In this document: piece by piece, positions 7,536 to 14,951 of the stretch | Position numbering within the stretch: position 1 is the first letter of the stretch | How the letters are laid out: every line of letters starts with the position of its first letter | NCBI RefSeq assembly: GCF_018917525.1 | Contig: NZ_JAHLOS010000025.1 | Span: forward strand, 1 to 64,000 | Direction of reading: 5' to 3' | Source: Enterococcus raffinosus | GTDB taxonomy: Bacteria > Bacillota > Bacilli > Lactobacillales > Enterococcaceae | DNA length: 64,000 nucleotides | The notes under the pieces: generated by a model | The model's input: the letters and a program-made list of their open reading frames with translations, nothing else | Databases searched by the model: none | What the model was told of the DNA's origin: nothing | Made by a program: the position numbers and the translations under genes

Positions 7536-7896
7536 ACTATTAGGACAATCTGTCGGCTTTGGCAGTACTATCTGCATGCTGTTTGCTTTTATTTATGCCG
7601 ATAATCAAGTCAGAAAAATCGTCCTGAGTTTTGTTCTTTTGTCGGTAGTGATCGGATTATTGAGTCTGATCTATGAAGTGAAAAGGTTGTCGCTTCTTGT
7701 TCAAACGTTGATCCAGATGGGGGGAGGATTTATTGCTTTTTTGATTGTGGCTTGGGTGAATCAATGGTTTCCCTTTAAGTGGCAGGTGGTTTTGTCGGCC
7801 TCCTTCTCCTTTTTTCTACTCTTTTTTGCCATTTGGTTGTTCAATTATTTGAAATATAAGCGCGAGATTAAACAAATAAATCAGAAATTGCGATAG
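7519..7896 (+). CDS. DUF3021-family membrane protein, probable LytTR partner
   Basis: A 125-residue protein with four hydrophobic segments (about 10-26, 32-50, 62-82, 90-110) and a basic C-terminus, matching DUF3021 proteins encoded with LytTR regulators. Its ATG lies inside the regulator gene after AAAGGAGG, so the two are translationally coupled. By analogy with LytTR regulatory systems it probably holds the regulator inactive at the membrane; that role is inferred. A terminator follows at once, separating this pair from the ABC operon. Confidence 0.85.
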   Translation: MKRVLKLLGQSVGFGSTICMLFAFIYADNQVRKIVLSFVLLSVVIGLLSLIYEVKRLSLLVQTLIQMGGGFIAFLIVAWVNQWFPFKWQVVLSASFSFFLLFFAIWLFNYLKYKREIKQINQKLR

Positions 7897-7911
7897 AATA
7901 AACGTTTTTAG

Positions 7912-7941
7912 AGTCAGCGAAGAAGAGTCGCTGACTTTTTA
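7912..7941 (+). terminator. terminator of the LytTR/DUF3021 operon
   Basis: AGTCAGCGA (7912-7920) pairs perfectly with TCGCTGACT (7928-7936), loop AGAAGAG, T run. Confidence 0.85.
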
Positions 7942-7952
7942 ATAATTTATAG

Positions 7953-7981
7953 TTGACAAGTTTACTTGTCAGTTCTATACT
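7953..7981 (+). promoter_or_regulatory. strong sigma-A promoter with overlapping palindromic operator
   Basis: TTGACA (7953-7958), 17-base spacer, TATACT (7976-7981). The palindrome TGACAAG-N4-CTTGTCA (7954-7971) covers the -35 and spacer, so a bound protein would block polymerase. Confidence 0.85.
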
Positions 7982-7986
7982 GTTTT

Positions 7987-8004
7987 TGACAATAAAACTT
8001 GTCG
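7987..8004 (+). promoter_or_regulatory. second copy of the TGACAAG-N4-CTTGTCA operator
   Basis: TGACAA/TTGTCG with the same 18-bp frame, one arm position changed. It sits just downstream of the promoter, before the DUF6440 ribosome site. Confidence 0.7.
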
Positions 8005-8021
8005 AAAAGGAGAGGTTAACG

Positions 8022-8207
8022 ATGAGTAAAGTAAAAAGATTTTATGTAAAAACGATTGAGACAAGCGGCCCTGGGATTACGACTGTTGTGACTGACAAAC
8101 AATCAGGTGTGCAATATTTATTAGCAATCGTTCCTAACATGGGTTCTGGTATGGCAGTGTTGGTTGATAAAGAGGGCAAGCCGATGTTGGCAGAAATGGA
8201 TAAATAG
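8022..8207 (+). CDS. DUF6440-family small protein
   Basis: A 61-residue soluble protein. It contains the pattern TVVTDKQSGVQYL followed by a glycine-containing turn and LVDKEGKPML, which resembles DUF6440 proteins; function unknown. The ATG at 8022 follows AAAAGGAGAGG and is preferred over an upstream start that would run through the promoter. It is the first gene of an operon with an ABC transporter and shares a repeated palindromic operator with it, suggesting it belongs to the same efflux or stress module. Confidence 0.75.
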   Translation: MSKVKRFYVKTIETSGPGITTVVTDKQSGVQYLLAIVPNMGSGMAVLVDKEGKPMLAEMDK

Positions 8208-8229
8208 TGCTTATTTTTTTGCAGATGAT

Positions 8230-8247
8230 TGACAAGAAAACTTATCA
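8230..8247 (+). promoter_or_regulatory. third copy of the operator, before the ABC ATPase
   Basis: TGACAAG-AAAA-CTTATCA, one mismatch from the first copy. It contains a TTGACA-like start but no good -10 follows, so it may act as an auxiliary site or roadblock. Confidence 0.65.
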
Positions 8248-8265
8248 AAACAGGAGTGGAAGATA

Positions 8266-9120
8266 ATGGAGCGAAGCGTATTAATCGAAGCAAAGGAAAT
8301 ATCAAAGCAGTTCAAAAACTATCAGGCGATCAATCAGTTGGATTTCAAAGTTTATGAAGGGGAGATTTTTGGTTTCTTAGGACCTTCAGGAGCAGGAAAA
8401 ACGACGACGATTAAGATTTTAACGGGACAATTGAAACAGACTTCGGGACAGGCGAGTATTTTAGGCATACCGGTGGAGAAGGTCAATGAAGATATCTATA
8501 AAAAAATCGGGATCGTTTCTGATATGAGCGGCTTTTATGAAAAATTGACCGTCTATCAGAACTTGAAATTTTTTGCAAAGTTGTTAGCTGTTGATCCAGC
8601 AGTGATTGACGATCTATTAAAGAAATTTGGGTTGTATGAGCATCGACAAAAGCTGGCAGAGAAGCTTTCAAGAGGAATGAAGCAACGGTTGGTTTTGATT
8701 CGCGCGATTTTACATAAACCCAAATTACTTTTTTTAGATGAACCGACTAGTGGGTTAGATCCGGTTTCGGCATTAGCGGTCCACCAAATGATGGAGGAAT
8801 TGCGTGCTGAAGGAACATCGATTTTCTTAACCACTCACAATATGGAGGAAGCCGATAAGTTGTGTGATCGGGTAGCATTGTTGAACGAAGGAGTTATCGC
8901 CGAACTGGATTCACCGGAAAATTTACGGCTTAAGTTTAATAAGCAGAAACGCTTTAGTATCCAACTCACGGATGAGACGGAAGTTCAATTAATGCAATCA
9001 GTTGAAACAGCCAAGCTGATTGAAAAATGGATCGCCGCAGATCGAGTGGAAACAATCCATTCCTGCGAGCCCACTTTAGAAAAAGTCTTTTTGGAAGCAA
9101 CAGGGAGGAATTTAGTATGA
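8266..9120 (+). CDS. ABC transporter ATP-binding protein (CcmA/drug-export type)
   Basis: A 284-residue ATPase that powers the permease encoded next. Walker A GPSGAGKTT (39-47), signature LSRGMKQ (134-140), Walker B LLFLDEP (154-160) and switch His191 are intact. The C-terminal extension of about 75 residues is usual for the multidrug and bacteriocin-export class. It overlaps the permease by ATGA, and its ATG follows CAGGAG. Control is probably through the palindromes at 7954, 7987 and 8230; the substrate is unknown. Confidence 0.93.
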   Translation: MERSVLIEAKEISKQFKNYQAINQLDFKVYEGEIFGFLGPSGAGKTTTIKILTGQLKQTSGQASILGIPVEKVNEDIYKKIGIVSDMSGFYEKLTVYQNLKFFAKLLAVDPAVIDDLLKKFGLYEHRQKLAEKLSRGMKQRLVLIRAILHKPKLLFLDEPTSGLDPVSALAVHQMMEELRAEGTSIFLTTHNMEEADKLCDRVALLNEGVIAELDSPENLRLKFNKQKRFSIQLTDETEVQLMQSVETAKLIEKWIAADRVETIHSCEPTLEKVFLEATGRNLV

Positions 9121-9860
9121 GTAATACAGTGAAACGGATCAATGCCATAATGGGCCTGAAATTTCAAACGATCTTGAGCAACTTGAGTATGATGAGCAAT
9201 CCGATCATTGCTTTGATGATCGTAATGGTTTTTCGCCGAGTAATGACAAATCTGCCGCAAGCAAATGGCGTCTTTCGCGTGGATGCCTTTCTACTGGGGT
9301 TGGGACTGATCATGAATATTGTTTCTGGCGGTTTGATGATCAGCAGCACGTCGATCGCTGAAGAAAAAGAGAAGCATACGTTGCGGGTTTTGATGACCTC
9401 ATCAGTAAAAAGCAATGAGTATTTGGTCGGGTCATTGATCCCAACTTTTAGTATCATCATGATCGTTAATCTCCTTTTAATTCCAGCTAGCGGGATAGCT
9501 TATTCAGCCATTGATCTTCCGGTTTTTCTTTTGATTACAGCTGCCGGGACCTTGATTAGCATTATTTTAGGCTTTGTTGTCGGGATTTTGACGAAGGACC
9601 AGACGCAATCTGGCGTGATCTGTACGCCGCTTCTGCTCGTTTTTACGATGCTGCCTCAGCTGCGTTTTTTCAGTTCAACGATCGATAAAGTGTCGAGTTA
9701 TAGCTATTCTGGGGTGATTGCCGGTTATGTTGATGGAATTTTCAGCAAAGAAGGCTATTCTCTCAATGCGTTGGATCTTGTAACAATGTCCGTTTGGTTT
9801 GTTTTAGGAATCGTAATTTTTCTTATAGCATACAGAAAACGAGGCATGGAGTCTGATTAA
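9117..9860 (+). CDS. ABC-2 type permease
   Basis: A 247-residue membrane subunit with about six hydrophobic segments. It has the ABC-2 arrangement: an N-terminal amphipathic start, a SSTSIAEEKEKHTLRVLMTS cytoplasmic coupling segment near 75-95, then paired helices. The ATG at 9117 overlaps the ATPase stop (ATGA). It pairs with that ATPase to form an exporter, presumably as a dimer of each subunit. The substrate is not evident. Confidence 0.9.
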   Translation: MSNTVKRINAIMGLKFQTILSNLSMMSNPIIALMIVMVFRRVMTNLPQANGVFRVDAFLLGLGLIMNIVSGGLMISSTSIAEEKEKHTLRVLMTSSVKSNEYLVGSLIPTFSIIMIVNLLLIPASGIAYSAIDLPVFLLITAAGTLISIILGFVVGILTKDQTQSGVICTPLLLVFTMLPQLRFFSSTIDKVSSYSYSGVIAGYVDGIFSKEGYSLNALDLVTMSVWFVLGIVIFLIAYRKRGMESD

Positions 9861-9895
9861 TCAATCTTAAGCTATCCATTCTTCAGAAAATTAGC

Positions 9896-9901
9896 TATAA
9901 T
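9896..9901 (+). promoter_or_regulatory. candidate -10 (TATAAT) of the DUF6442/XRE operon
   Basis: Consensus TATAAT just upstream of the DUF6442 gene. The -35 at 17 bases upstream is poor, so this is tentative. Confidence 0.35.
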
Positions 9902-9927
9902 ATTTAATTAGAAAGTGGGGATCATCT

Positions 9928-10263
9928 TTGAAAAAAGAAGAAATACTGGCAAAAAGCCGTGAAGAAAACCGAAAAAAAGATCCTTACCGTGAAGAAATTC
10001 AAAAACGTTCGAGTTCTTTTAGCGGGTTAGTCGTAGTTCTCTTATCAACGGGTCTTTTTATCATCCAAAAATTACTTGATAGAGGCTTTAATTTTGGACT
10101 TTATGCGGTCACTTTTTCTTATGGTGCTACAGACTTTCTGGTAAGATACTATTACTTAAGAAGACGTAGAGATTTGATTTTCGGGATAATCTATTTATTG
10201 GTTACGATCGTAATGATCGTTTTTCATCTAAAACAGCTGGTTTCTGATCCTAAGATAGTCTAG
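9928..10263 (+). CDS. DUF6442-family membrane protein
   Basis: A 111-residue protein with a charged N-terminus beginning KKEEILAKSREENRKKDP, characteristic of DUF6442 proteins, then three hydrophobic helices (about 35-50, 55-75, 85-103). The start is TTG. It is immediately followed by a small XRE regulator. This membrane protein plus XRE pairing is common in Firmicutes and suggests a membrane partner for the regulator, but no function is established. Confidence 0.75.
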   Translation: MKKEEILAKSREENRKKDPYREEIQKRSSSFSGLVVVLLSTGLFIIQKLLDRGFNFGLYAVTFSYGATDFLVRYYYLRRRRDLIFGIIYLLVTIVMIVFHLKQLVSDPKIV

Positions 10264-10272
10264 GTGAGTCGT

Positions 10273-10482
10273 ATGTCTGAAGAAAAATTAGTCTTAAAAA
10301 ATCGTTTAAAAGAAGCGCGAAAAGAAAAGAAATTATCCCAAGCTGCACTTGCTAAGTTAGTTGGGGTGTCGCGAACAACTATTAGCTCGATCGAGACGGG
10401 CCAGTTCAGTCCAACTGCTAAATTAGCCTTGGTTTTATGTATCGCGCTGGATGTGAAGTTTGAAGATTTGTTCTATTTTTAA
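10273..10482 (+). CDS. XRE-family helix-turn-helix regulator
   Basis: A 69-residue protein consisting of one HTH_3 domain: LKEARKEKKLSQAALAKL, then the recognition part VSRTTISSIETG. The ATG at 10273 is chosen over a GTG three codons upstream because AGGTGAG sits 5 bases before it. It starts nine bases after the DUF6442 stop, so the two genes form an operon. Its length and lack of a sensor domain match YgzD/Cro-like regulators that control their own membrane-protein neighbour. Confidence 0.9.
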   Translation: MSEEKLVLKNRLKEARKEKKLSQAALAKLVGVSRTTISSIETGQFSPTAKLALVLCIALDVKFEDLFYF

Positions 10483-10504
10483 ATAATAATCTAAATTTTT
10501 TACT

Positions 10505-10532
10505 GCCGATGATAAATATCATTGGCTTTTTT
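10505..10532 (+). terminator. terminator of the DUF6442/XRE operon
   Basis: GCCGATGAT pairs with ATCATTGGC (one G-T pair), loop AAAT, then six T. Confidence 0.8.
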
Positions 10533-10724
10533 GTTTCAATATACCTTTTTTTTGAAAAAATAACAAAAAAACGAACAAGTGAAACAGTGAACAATCCTTT
10601 ATAATAGTAGTGAGGGGAGATTGGTTTATATATAGCGTGTAAGCAGTCTCAAATGGTTTATTCCTGTTGTTGAGTTGGCCCAGTGAAAAGGTAGTCCGGC
10701 TTTCATTTAGGAGGAATGACGATC

Positions 10725-10928
10725 ATGGATTCAAGTAGAAACGAAAAAATTTATCGAAGGAGTAATAAAGTAAGTCGTATACTTCAGATGATTTTCTATT
10801 TTCTTGTGATTTTTAGTGTAGTTTTCCCAACTGATGAAGTAATTATTTATTTGACCATGGTTTGCTTAATAATGGCTTTTATCGCCTTGATATTACCCTA
10901 TTGTGTAGGCTATTTAAAAAAAGAATAG
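10725..10928 (+). CDS. small two-TM membrane protein, unknown
   Basis: A 67-residue protein with a basic N-terminus and two hydrophobic segments (about 20-37 and 40-62). The ATG at 10725 is ten bases after GGAGG; an ATG at 10716 is too close to that site. It stands alone between two terminators. No family is recognised. Confidence 0.6.
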   Translation: MDSSRNEKIYRRSNKVSRILQMIFYFLVIFSVVFPTDEVIIYLTMVCLIMAFIALILPYCVGYLKKE

Positions 10929-10992
10929 TCTGATACAGTTACTTCTGTGTTATTGAAATGTTGAATCCTACAAAGCAAATGGAGGATCAAGC

Positions 10993-11027
10993 AGCCAGAG
11001 ACTTTTACAGAAAAGTTTCTGGTTTTT
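10993..11027 (+). terminator. terminator after the small two-TM gene
   Basis: CCAGAGACTTTT pairs with AAAAGTTTCTGG (12 bp, one G-T), loop ACAG, T run. Confidence 0.85.
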
Positions 11028-11120
11028 CTCATTGACGATGATTATAGTTCCAAACTTTGACGCGGATAGGTGAAAACGTATATTATGGCAATAGAAAGGG
11101 TTAGAAGGAGTTAAAAAAAT

Positions 11121-11156
11121 ATGTGGGGACATAGGGAAAAGGGGGACATGGTATGA
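11121..11156 (+). CDS. possible 11-codon leader peptide
   Basis: AAGGAG (11105-11110) stands 10 bases before an ATG whose 11-codon frame (MWGHREKGDMV) ends with TGA overlapping the ATG of the following membrane-protein gene (ATGA). This geometry fits translational coupling. It could also be chance. Confidence 0.3.
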   Translation: MWGHREKGDMV

Positions 11157-11764
11157 AGAAAAAGCATGAAAAGGGCAAAAGGAGCAAGAAATATGAACTA
11201 TTCGACGCTCTTTGTCAAGAAATGGAAGAAAAGGATTATCATATGCAGGATAAGACCTTTTCGACTAAAGAAGCTGGGACGCAGGGAATGCTGCTGCCAA
11301 TTCCATTTATCGTATTGGTCGTGATTGGCTACTTTTGGCGCTGGGGAGCGGACGCATCGCCATTATGGGAGATTAATTTTCTCCTGTTTCTGATTCTGTT
11401 CATTGTTTCCATCCCAATTCATGAGCTGATTCATGGGCTGGCGTGGGCGAATTATGCAAAAAAGAAAATGAAAAGCATCACCTTTGGCTTTAATGTCAAG
11501 GAGCTGATGCCGTATTGTCATTGTAAAGAAGCGCTGGAGGCAAAGGCCTATAAAATCGGTGTATTAGCACCAGTTGTGGTACTAGGAGGCGGCTATTTTC
11601 TCCTGTCGCTGCTGTTTCCAAATACAGAGCTGATCTTGCTTTCTGCCTTTAATATTTTTATGGCAGCAGGCGACTTGTTGATCTTTTGGGGGGCACGCTC
11701 GATTCACGAGGGGTTAGTGATCGATCATCCAGAATTACCAGGCTTTGTGGTATTTACTAAATAA
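11153..11764 (+). CDS. DUF3267 membrane protein with HExxH motif (putative metalloprotease)
   Basis: A 203-residue membrane protein of the DUF3267 family. After a charged 45-residue N-terminus come hydrophobic segments at about 47-63, 76-92, 133-152 and 157-175. HELIHG (90-95) is an HExxH zinc-binding motif inside a membrane helix, as in site-2-type proteases. Zinc protease activity is inferred, and no substrate is evident. A second His-containing segment (SIHEGLVIDHPE) lies near the C-terminus. GGGGGA precedes the ATG. The gene is monocistronic, ending at a bidirectional terminator. Confidence 0.8.
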   Translation: MKKKHEKGKRSKKYELFDALCQEMEEKDYHMQDKTFSTKEAGTQGMLLPIPFIVLVVIGYFWRWGADASPLWEINFLLFLILFIVSIPIHELIHGLAWANYAKKKMKSITFGFNVKELMPYCHCKEALEAKAYKIGVLAPVVVLGGGYFLLSLLFPNTELILLSAFNIFMAAGDLLIFWGARSIHEGLVIDHPELPGFVVFTK

Positions 11765-11768
11765 ATCG

Positions 11769-11807
11769 AAAAACAGGATTCCTTTTTATTTGAGGAATCC
11801 TGTTTTT
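11769..11807. terminator. bidirectional terminator
   Basis: A 14-bp perfect stem (AAAAACAGGATTCC with GGAATCCTGTTTTT) between convergent genes, with T-rich ends on both strands. Confidence 0.9.
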
Positions 11808-11816
11808 GTCATTATT

Positions 11817-12230
11817 TTATCTTTTCAAATACATCCCTAGACTTTCAGGTGCGGTTTCTACAAAGCCAAACTGTCCATAAAGCTTATCTGCTGGTCTGTC
11901 AGCGATCAGATTGACATAAGCCTGCGGATTGATCTCATCGTGAACGTACTTCATCAGCAGCTCCATGATCGCTTTCGCAAGACCTTTTCCTTGTTCCTTT
12001 GGATGGACAGCGATGTCCACAATCTGATAAGCGGTACCGCCATCTCCGATGATTCGCCCCATTCCGATCAGTTTCTCATCGGTCTTATTTCGGATAATAA
12101 CCGAATAAATGCTATTTGCCAGCCCCATTTTACTGGCTTCCTTGTCTCGCGCAGACAATCCGCAAATCTGTCGCAGTGCCAAGTATTCTTCAACCTCGGG
12201 AATATCGATTCGGATGACAAAGTTTTCCAT
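11817..12230 (-). CDS. GNAT-family N-acetyltransferase
   Basis: A 137-residue acetyl-CoA-dependent acyltransferase; the acceptor is unknown. The acetyl-CoA-binding motif A is seen as VDIAVHPKEQGKGLAKAIM, and the C-terminal KLYGQFGF strand-turn is typical of small GNATs. The ATG at 12230 has AAAGG at good spacing; the ATG three codons upstream is too close to it. It is transcribed alone, converging on the HExxH membrane-protein gene. Confidence 0.88.
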   Translation of the reverse strand: MENFVIRIDIPEVEEYLALRQICGLSARDKEASKMGLANSIYSVIIRNKTDEKLIGMGRIIGDGGTAYQIVDIAVHPKEQGKGLAKAIMELLMKYVHDEINPQAYVNLIADRPADKLYGQFGFVETAPESLGMYLKR

Positions 12231-12439
12231 CGCAAACATCCTTTCACTGTCTTTCTATGCTCATTCTACGCTATTAGCCATAAGAAACAAGAAATAAGAT
12301 ACGCAAAATAGTCGAATTCCACGGTTTCTTTTTTTAATAGAAAATAAAATTCTAAGTTATTTTTTGATTAGTTCGCATAACGAGGCGGGTTTGTCGTTGT
12401 CGAATGGCTCCAAAACGGACATTAAAAAAATTTTGTCGA

Positions 12440-12468
12440 TTGACAGGAGTGTTTTCATAGGATTATAG
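12440..12468 (+). promoter_or_regulatory. sigma-A promoter of the unknown/DUF2922 operon
   Basis: TTGACA (12440-12445), 17-base spacer, TTATAG (12463-12468), about 40 bases before the TTG start. Confidence 0.65.
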
Positions 12469-12508
12469 TCGAGGCGTGATCACAAACCAATCAGAGAGGA
12501 GCATCCTT

Positions 12509-12892
12509 TTGACAGGAGCATTATTTACACCAAGACAAGTTTTTTCGCTACGACCTAAAACATTAGAGAAAAGAATAGATAAACATTACCAAGAAACCCG
12601 TGATGCGGGATCAACTATTCAAATTTTGATAGCGCTTCAGGTGCGAGACGAACTAGGCGAAGAGGATTTTTCATTTTTCATGAAGCGGCTTGTTCGTAAG
12701 CTGTTTTTAGAGACTAAGACTTCTCGGACATTGCGCCGCTATTATTTCTATTTCAAGAATTATTTTTCTTCAGATGAGTGGAAGGTCGTATCCATCAGAC
12801 TGTTTTCAATCAAAACCTATATCACAGAGAAAATCGAAAAATTCTATACTCAATTCATGAAAGAACCACTGACAAGGTTGGCAGGTTCATGA
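12509..12892 (+). CDS. hypothetical protein upstream of DUF2922 gene
   Basis: A 127-residue, mostly alpha-helical and basic protein I do not recognise. The TTG at 12509 is chosen because AGAGGAG stands 8 bases before it; a GTG 11 codons upstream has no ribosome site. The helical sequence with many Arg/Lys/Phe/Tyr residues could bind nucleic acid or a protein partner, but no HTH is evident. A DUF2922-type protein follows 46 bases later and is probably co-transcribed. Confidence 0.6.
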   Translation: MTGALFTPRQVFSLRPKTLEKRIDKHYQETRDAGSTIQILIALQVRDELGEEDFSFFMKRLVRKLFLETKTSRTLRRYYFYFKNYFSSDEWKVVSIRLFSIKTYITEKIEKFYTQFMKEPLTRLAGS

Positions 12893-12938
12893 CGTGTGGA
12901 AAGAGTGACTTATTAAGACAAAAAGAAGAGGTGGAATC

Positions 12939-13538
12939 ATGTTAAGTTTATCGGCAACATTTGAAAAAAGTAACGGCAGAAAACATACCTGGCGGATGAA
13001 ACATGCCAATCCAAATAAGTCAGCGAAGGAAATTAAAACATCGCTAGAAAAATTGACGACGTTAGATATCTTTGAAAAGGATGGCGTTAATTTTTTTGAG
13101 AAGGTTATTACTGCAAAATTTATCGAAACAATTGAGACACCGATTTTTGATAAAAAAACTGATACTCAATTAGAAAGTCCCAAAACGACACCAGTAAACG
13201 AACAAAGACCCATAGATACTATTCAAGATCCGAAAGACCTGATTGTTCAGCAAGAACTAATCAAGCCTGGAATGCTTGAGCTGTTATTTGAGCTGCCCAA
13301 AGGAATCGAACCACAAGCTATCTCTGAAAGCGAAGCAGCATCCTTAATTATGGCAATGGTGCCAAAGGGCGGAACGGTGGAAGATTTTAACGTCATTGAG
13401 GAGACACATCCAGTTAGGTTCCGACTGCTAGTTAAACTCGAGGAAGAGCCAGATTCCTTATCGGCAACTGCTGTGCCAACGAGAGGAAAGAAAAAACGCG
13501 GAAGGCTGATTGAGCGGCTGCGAAAACGAAGGGAATAA
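12939..13538 (+). CDS. DUF2922-domain protein with C-terminal extension
   Basis: A 199-residue protein. Residues 1-70 resemble DUF2922 (beta-rich start, KEIKTSLEKLTTLDIFEKDG, then AKFIETIET). A linker of about 35 residues leads to a second compact region (108-168) and a very basic tail (RGKKKRGRLIERLRKRRE). Stand-alone DUF2922 proteins are about 70 residues, so this is an extended form. The basic tail suggests nucleic acid or membrane contact. Function unknown; the partner is the preceding small basic protein. Confidence 0.65.
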   Translation: MLSLSATFEKSNGRKHTWRMKHANPNKSAKEIKTSLEKLTTLDIFEKDGVNFFEKVITAKFIETIETPIFDKKTDTQLESPKTTPVNEQRPIDTIQDPKDLIVQQELIKPGMLELLFELPKGIEPQAISESEAASLIMAMVPKGGTVEDFNVIEETHPVRFRLLVKLEEEPDSLSATAVPTRGKKKRGRLIERLRKRRE

Positions 13539-13571
13539 CAAAAAAGGAAGTAAACCAAGTGATTCACTTCC
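13539..13571. terminator. terminator between convergent genes
   Basis: GGAAGT (13546-13551) pairs with ACTTCC (13566-13571). The A run on the left gives a T tail for the leftward gene; support for the rightward operon is weaker. Confidence 0.6.
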
Positions 13572-13580
13572 GTATGTTTA

Positions 13581-14150
13581 TTAAGAGTTCTTTTTGTAGC
13601 TGCTTAATCGACCGTTGTCATCCCAAGCACCGAAAAGCTGATTGGCTTTGGTGTTTGTCAGCAATTTTTCCAAGCGTCGTTCGAATAGTTCGACATCTGC
13701 ACCATAGCGTTGAATATTATCAATTTTGATTCGTTGATAAAGCTCTGGAAAGGCTGAAAAGTTTTGTTGGATTTCAGGATCTGCTTCGAGTGCCTGCATA
13801 ATTCGCGGATCGATCACAAAACTTTCTGGAGACAAGTCCGGTAAGGTTGCTCGACCTAAATCAGTCATCAAATCTAAATAGATTAAACGGCGAGCTCGTT
13901 CTTTATTCAGCTCGGTCCATTGGCTCTTTTTCGTCCTAGGTGAGAGCCGTTGCCCAATTTCCGTTTCGGAAAGCTTCTTTTTAGTACTGTCGATCCAGCC
14001 AAAGCAAAGAGCTTCCTCCACGATGTCTAAATAGGTCAGGTTTGATTGATCGCGATCAATCACAATCCAGCAATCTTTTGCACTTGCAGCATTTTCTTTT
14101 AACCAATCTCTCAGATCCTGACGGTTCTGAGGTTTATATAAATTATTCAT
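13581..14150 (-). CDS. YdeI/OmpD-associated family protein
   Basis: A 189-residue member of the YdeI/OmpD-associated family, known by EALCFGWIDS followed by QRLSPRTKKSQWTELNKER (about residues 45-85). Members are often described as bacteriocin-protection or stress proteins, but their biochemistry is unclear. The ATG at 14150 is preferred: AGGTGA stands about 10 bases before it, while the GTG at 14165 directly abuts the upstream stop. It is the third gene of a leftward set with the TetR regulator and M23 peptidase. Confidence 0.82.
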   Translation of the reverse strand: MNNLYKPQNRQDLRDWLKENAASAKDCWIVIDRDQSNLTYLDIVEEALCFGWIDSTKKKLSETEIGQRLSPRTKKSQWTELNKERARRLIYLDLMTDLGRATLPDLSPESFVIDPRIMQALEADPEIQQNFSAFPELYQRIKIDNIQRYGADVELFERRLEKLLTNTKANQLFGAWDDNGRLSSYKKNS

Positions 14151-14165
14151 TTCCAAATGCTTCAC

Positions 14166-14945
14166 CTAGTTTCTGTCTGACTTTAACGAACGAATACGTT
14201 CGCCAGCAGCGGGAAACTGATTTTGGACGATTTCCCACGTGTTCCCATTGTATTTTTCATAGGTCTCAAAAACCAAAGGGAGACCATTTGCTGATTCGAT
14301 TATAGCAGAATCCATCAGTTGAAAATGTAAATGCGGCTCAGTGGAATTTCCAGTATGTCCGACGTTGCCAAGATAGGTTCCTTTTGCAATGTGTTCCCCT
14401 TCTGAAACAGTAATTGAATCCTTTTGCAGATGACAGAAAGCAGCGTAGATACTGGCAGCTTGTTTGATGACGATATAATTTCCGGCGATTGCCTCGAAGC
14501 CGTCTCGTTCTGGATCGAAAAAGAGGGAGTGGCGAATAGCGGTGGTTTGATCATGAAGCCAGGAGGCTTTTTCCCCATCAGAGGTATTGTTTTTCACTGT
14601 GATGACCTCACCAGTGAAGGGCGCATAGACGGGCTGGCCAAAGCAATAGTAGTTTTCTAAAGGAATTCCGCCTAACAGATAGTCGGCTGAATTAGCAGTA
14701 TGTGAACGGTCATTCTTATCCTTTTGAATGAAATCAAAGGCATAGCGCAGTCCAAAACGATTCGTTCCATGACTTGGAACCCGATCAGCTGGGCTTGTTT
14801 CAGTGTACCATTCACCACGGAGGGGAAAGGCAATTTCGTTTGGCATCACAAAACCTTCTTTCTGCAGGTGTTTATTTTTTGTGCCTAATTGTGAGAAAGA
14901 CCAGAAAAACAAGAGACAACCAACAAGAATCAACACTTTTTTCAT
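14166..14945 (-). CDS. M23-family metallopeptidase, membrane anchored
   Basis: A 259-residue protein with an N-terminal hydrophobic anchor or signal (4-20) and a LytM/M23 zinc peptidase domain. Likely metal ligands are His59 and Asp71 (SHGTNRFGLRYAFDF) and His207 in HLHF, with His172 as a probable catalytic residue. Members cut peptidoglycan cross-bridges or act on modified peptides. The extended SHGTNRFGLRYAFDF form is typical of an uncharacterised Gram-positive subgroup. It lies six bases after a TetR regulator gene, so its expression is probably under that regulator. Confidence 0.85.
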   Translation of the reverse strand: MKKVLILVGCLLFFWSFSQLGTKNKHLQKEGFVMPNEIAFPLRGEWYTETSPADRVPSHGTNRFGLRYAFDFIQKDKNDRSHTANSADYLLGGIPLENYYCFGQPVYAPFTGEVITVKNNTSDGEKASWLHDQTTAIRHSLFFDPERDGFEAIAGNYIVIKQAASIYAAFCHLQKDSITVSEGEHIAKGTYLGNVGHTGNSTEPHLHFQLMDSAIIESANGLPLVFETYEKYNGNTWEIVQNQFPAAGERIRSLKSDRN

Positions 14946-14951
14946 TTCTAA

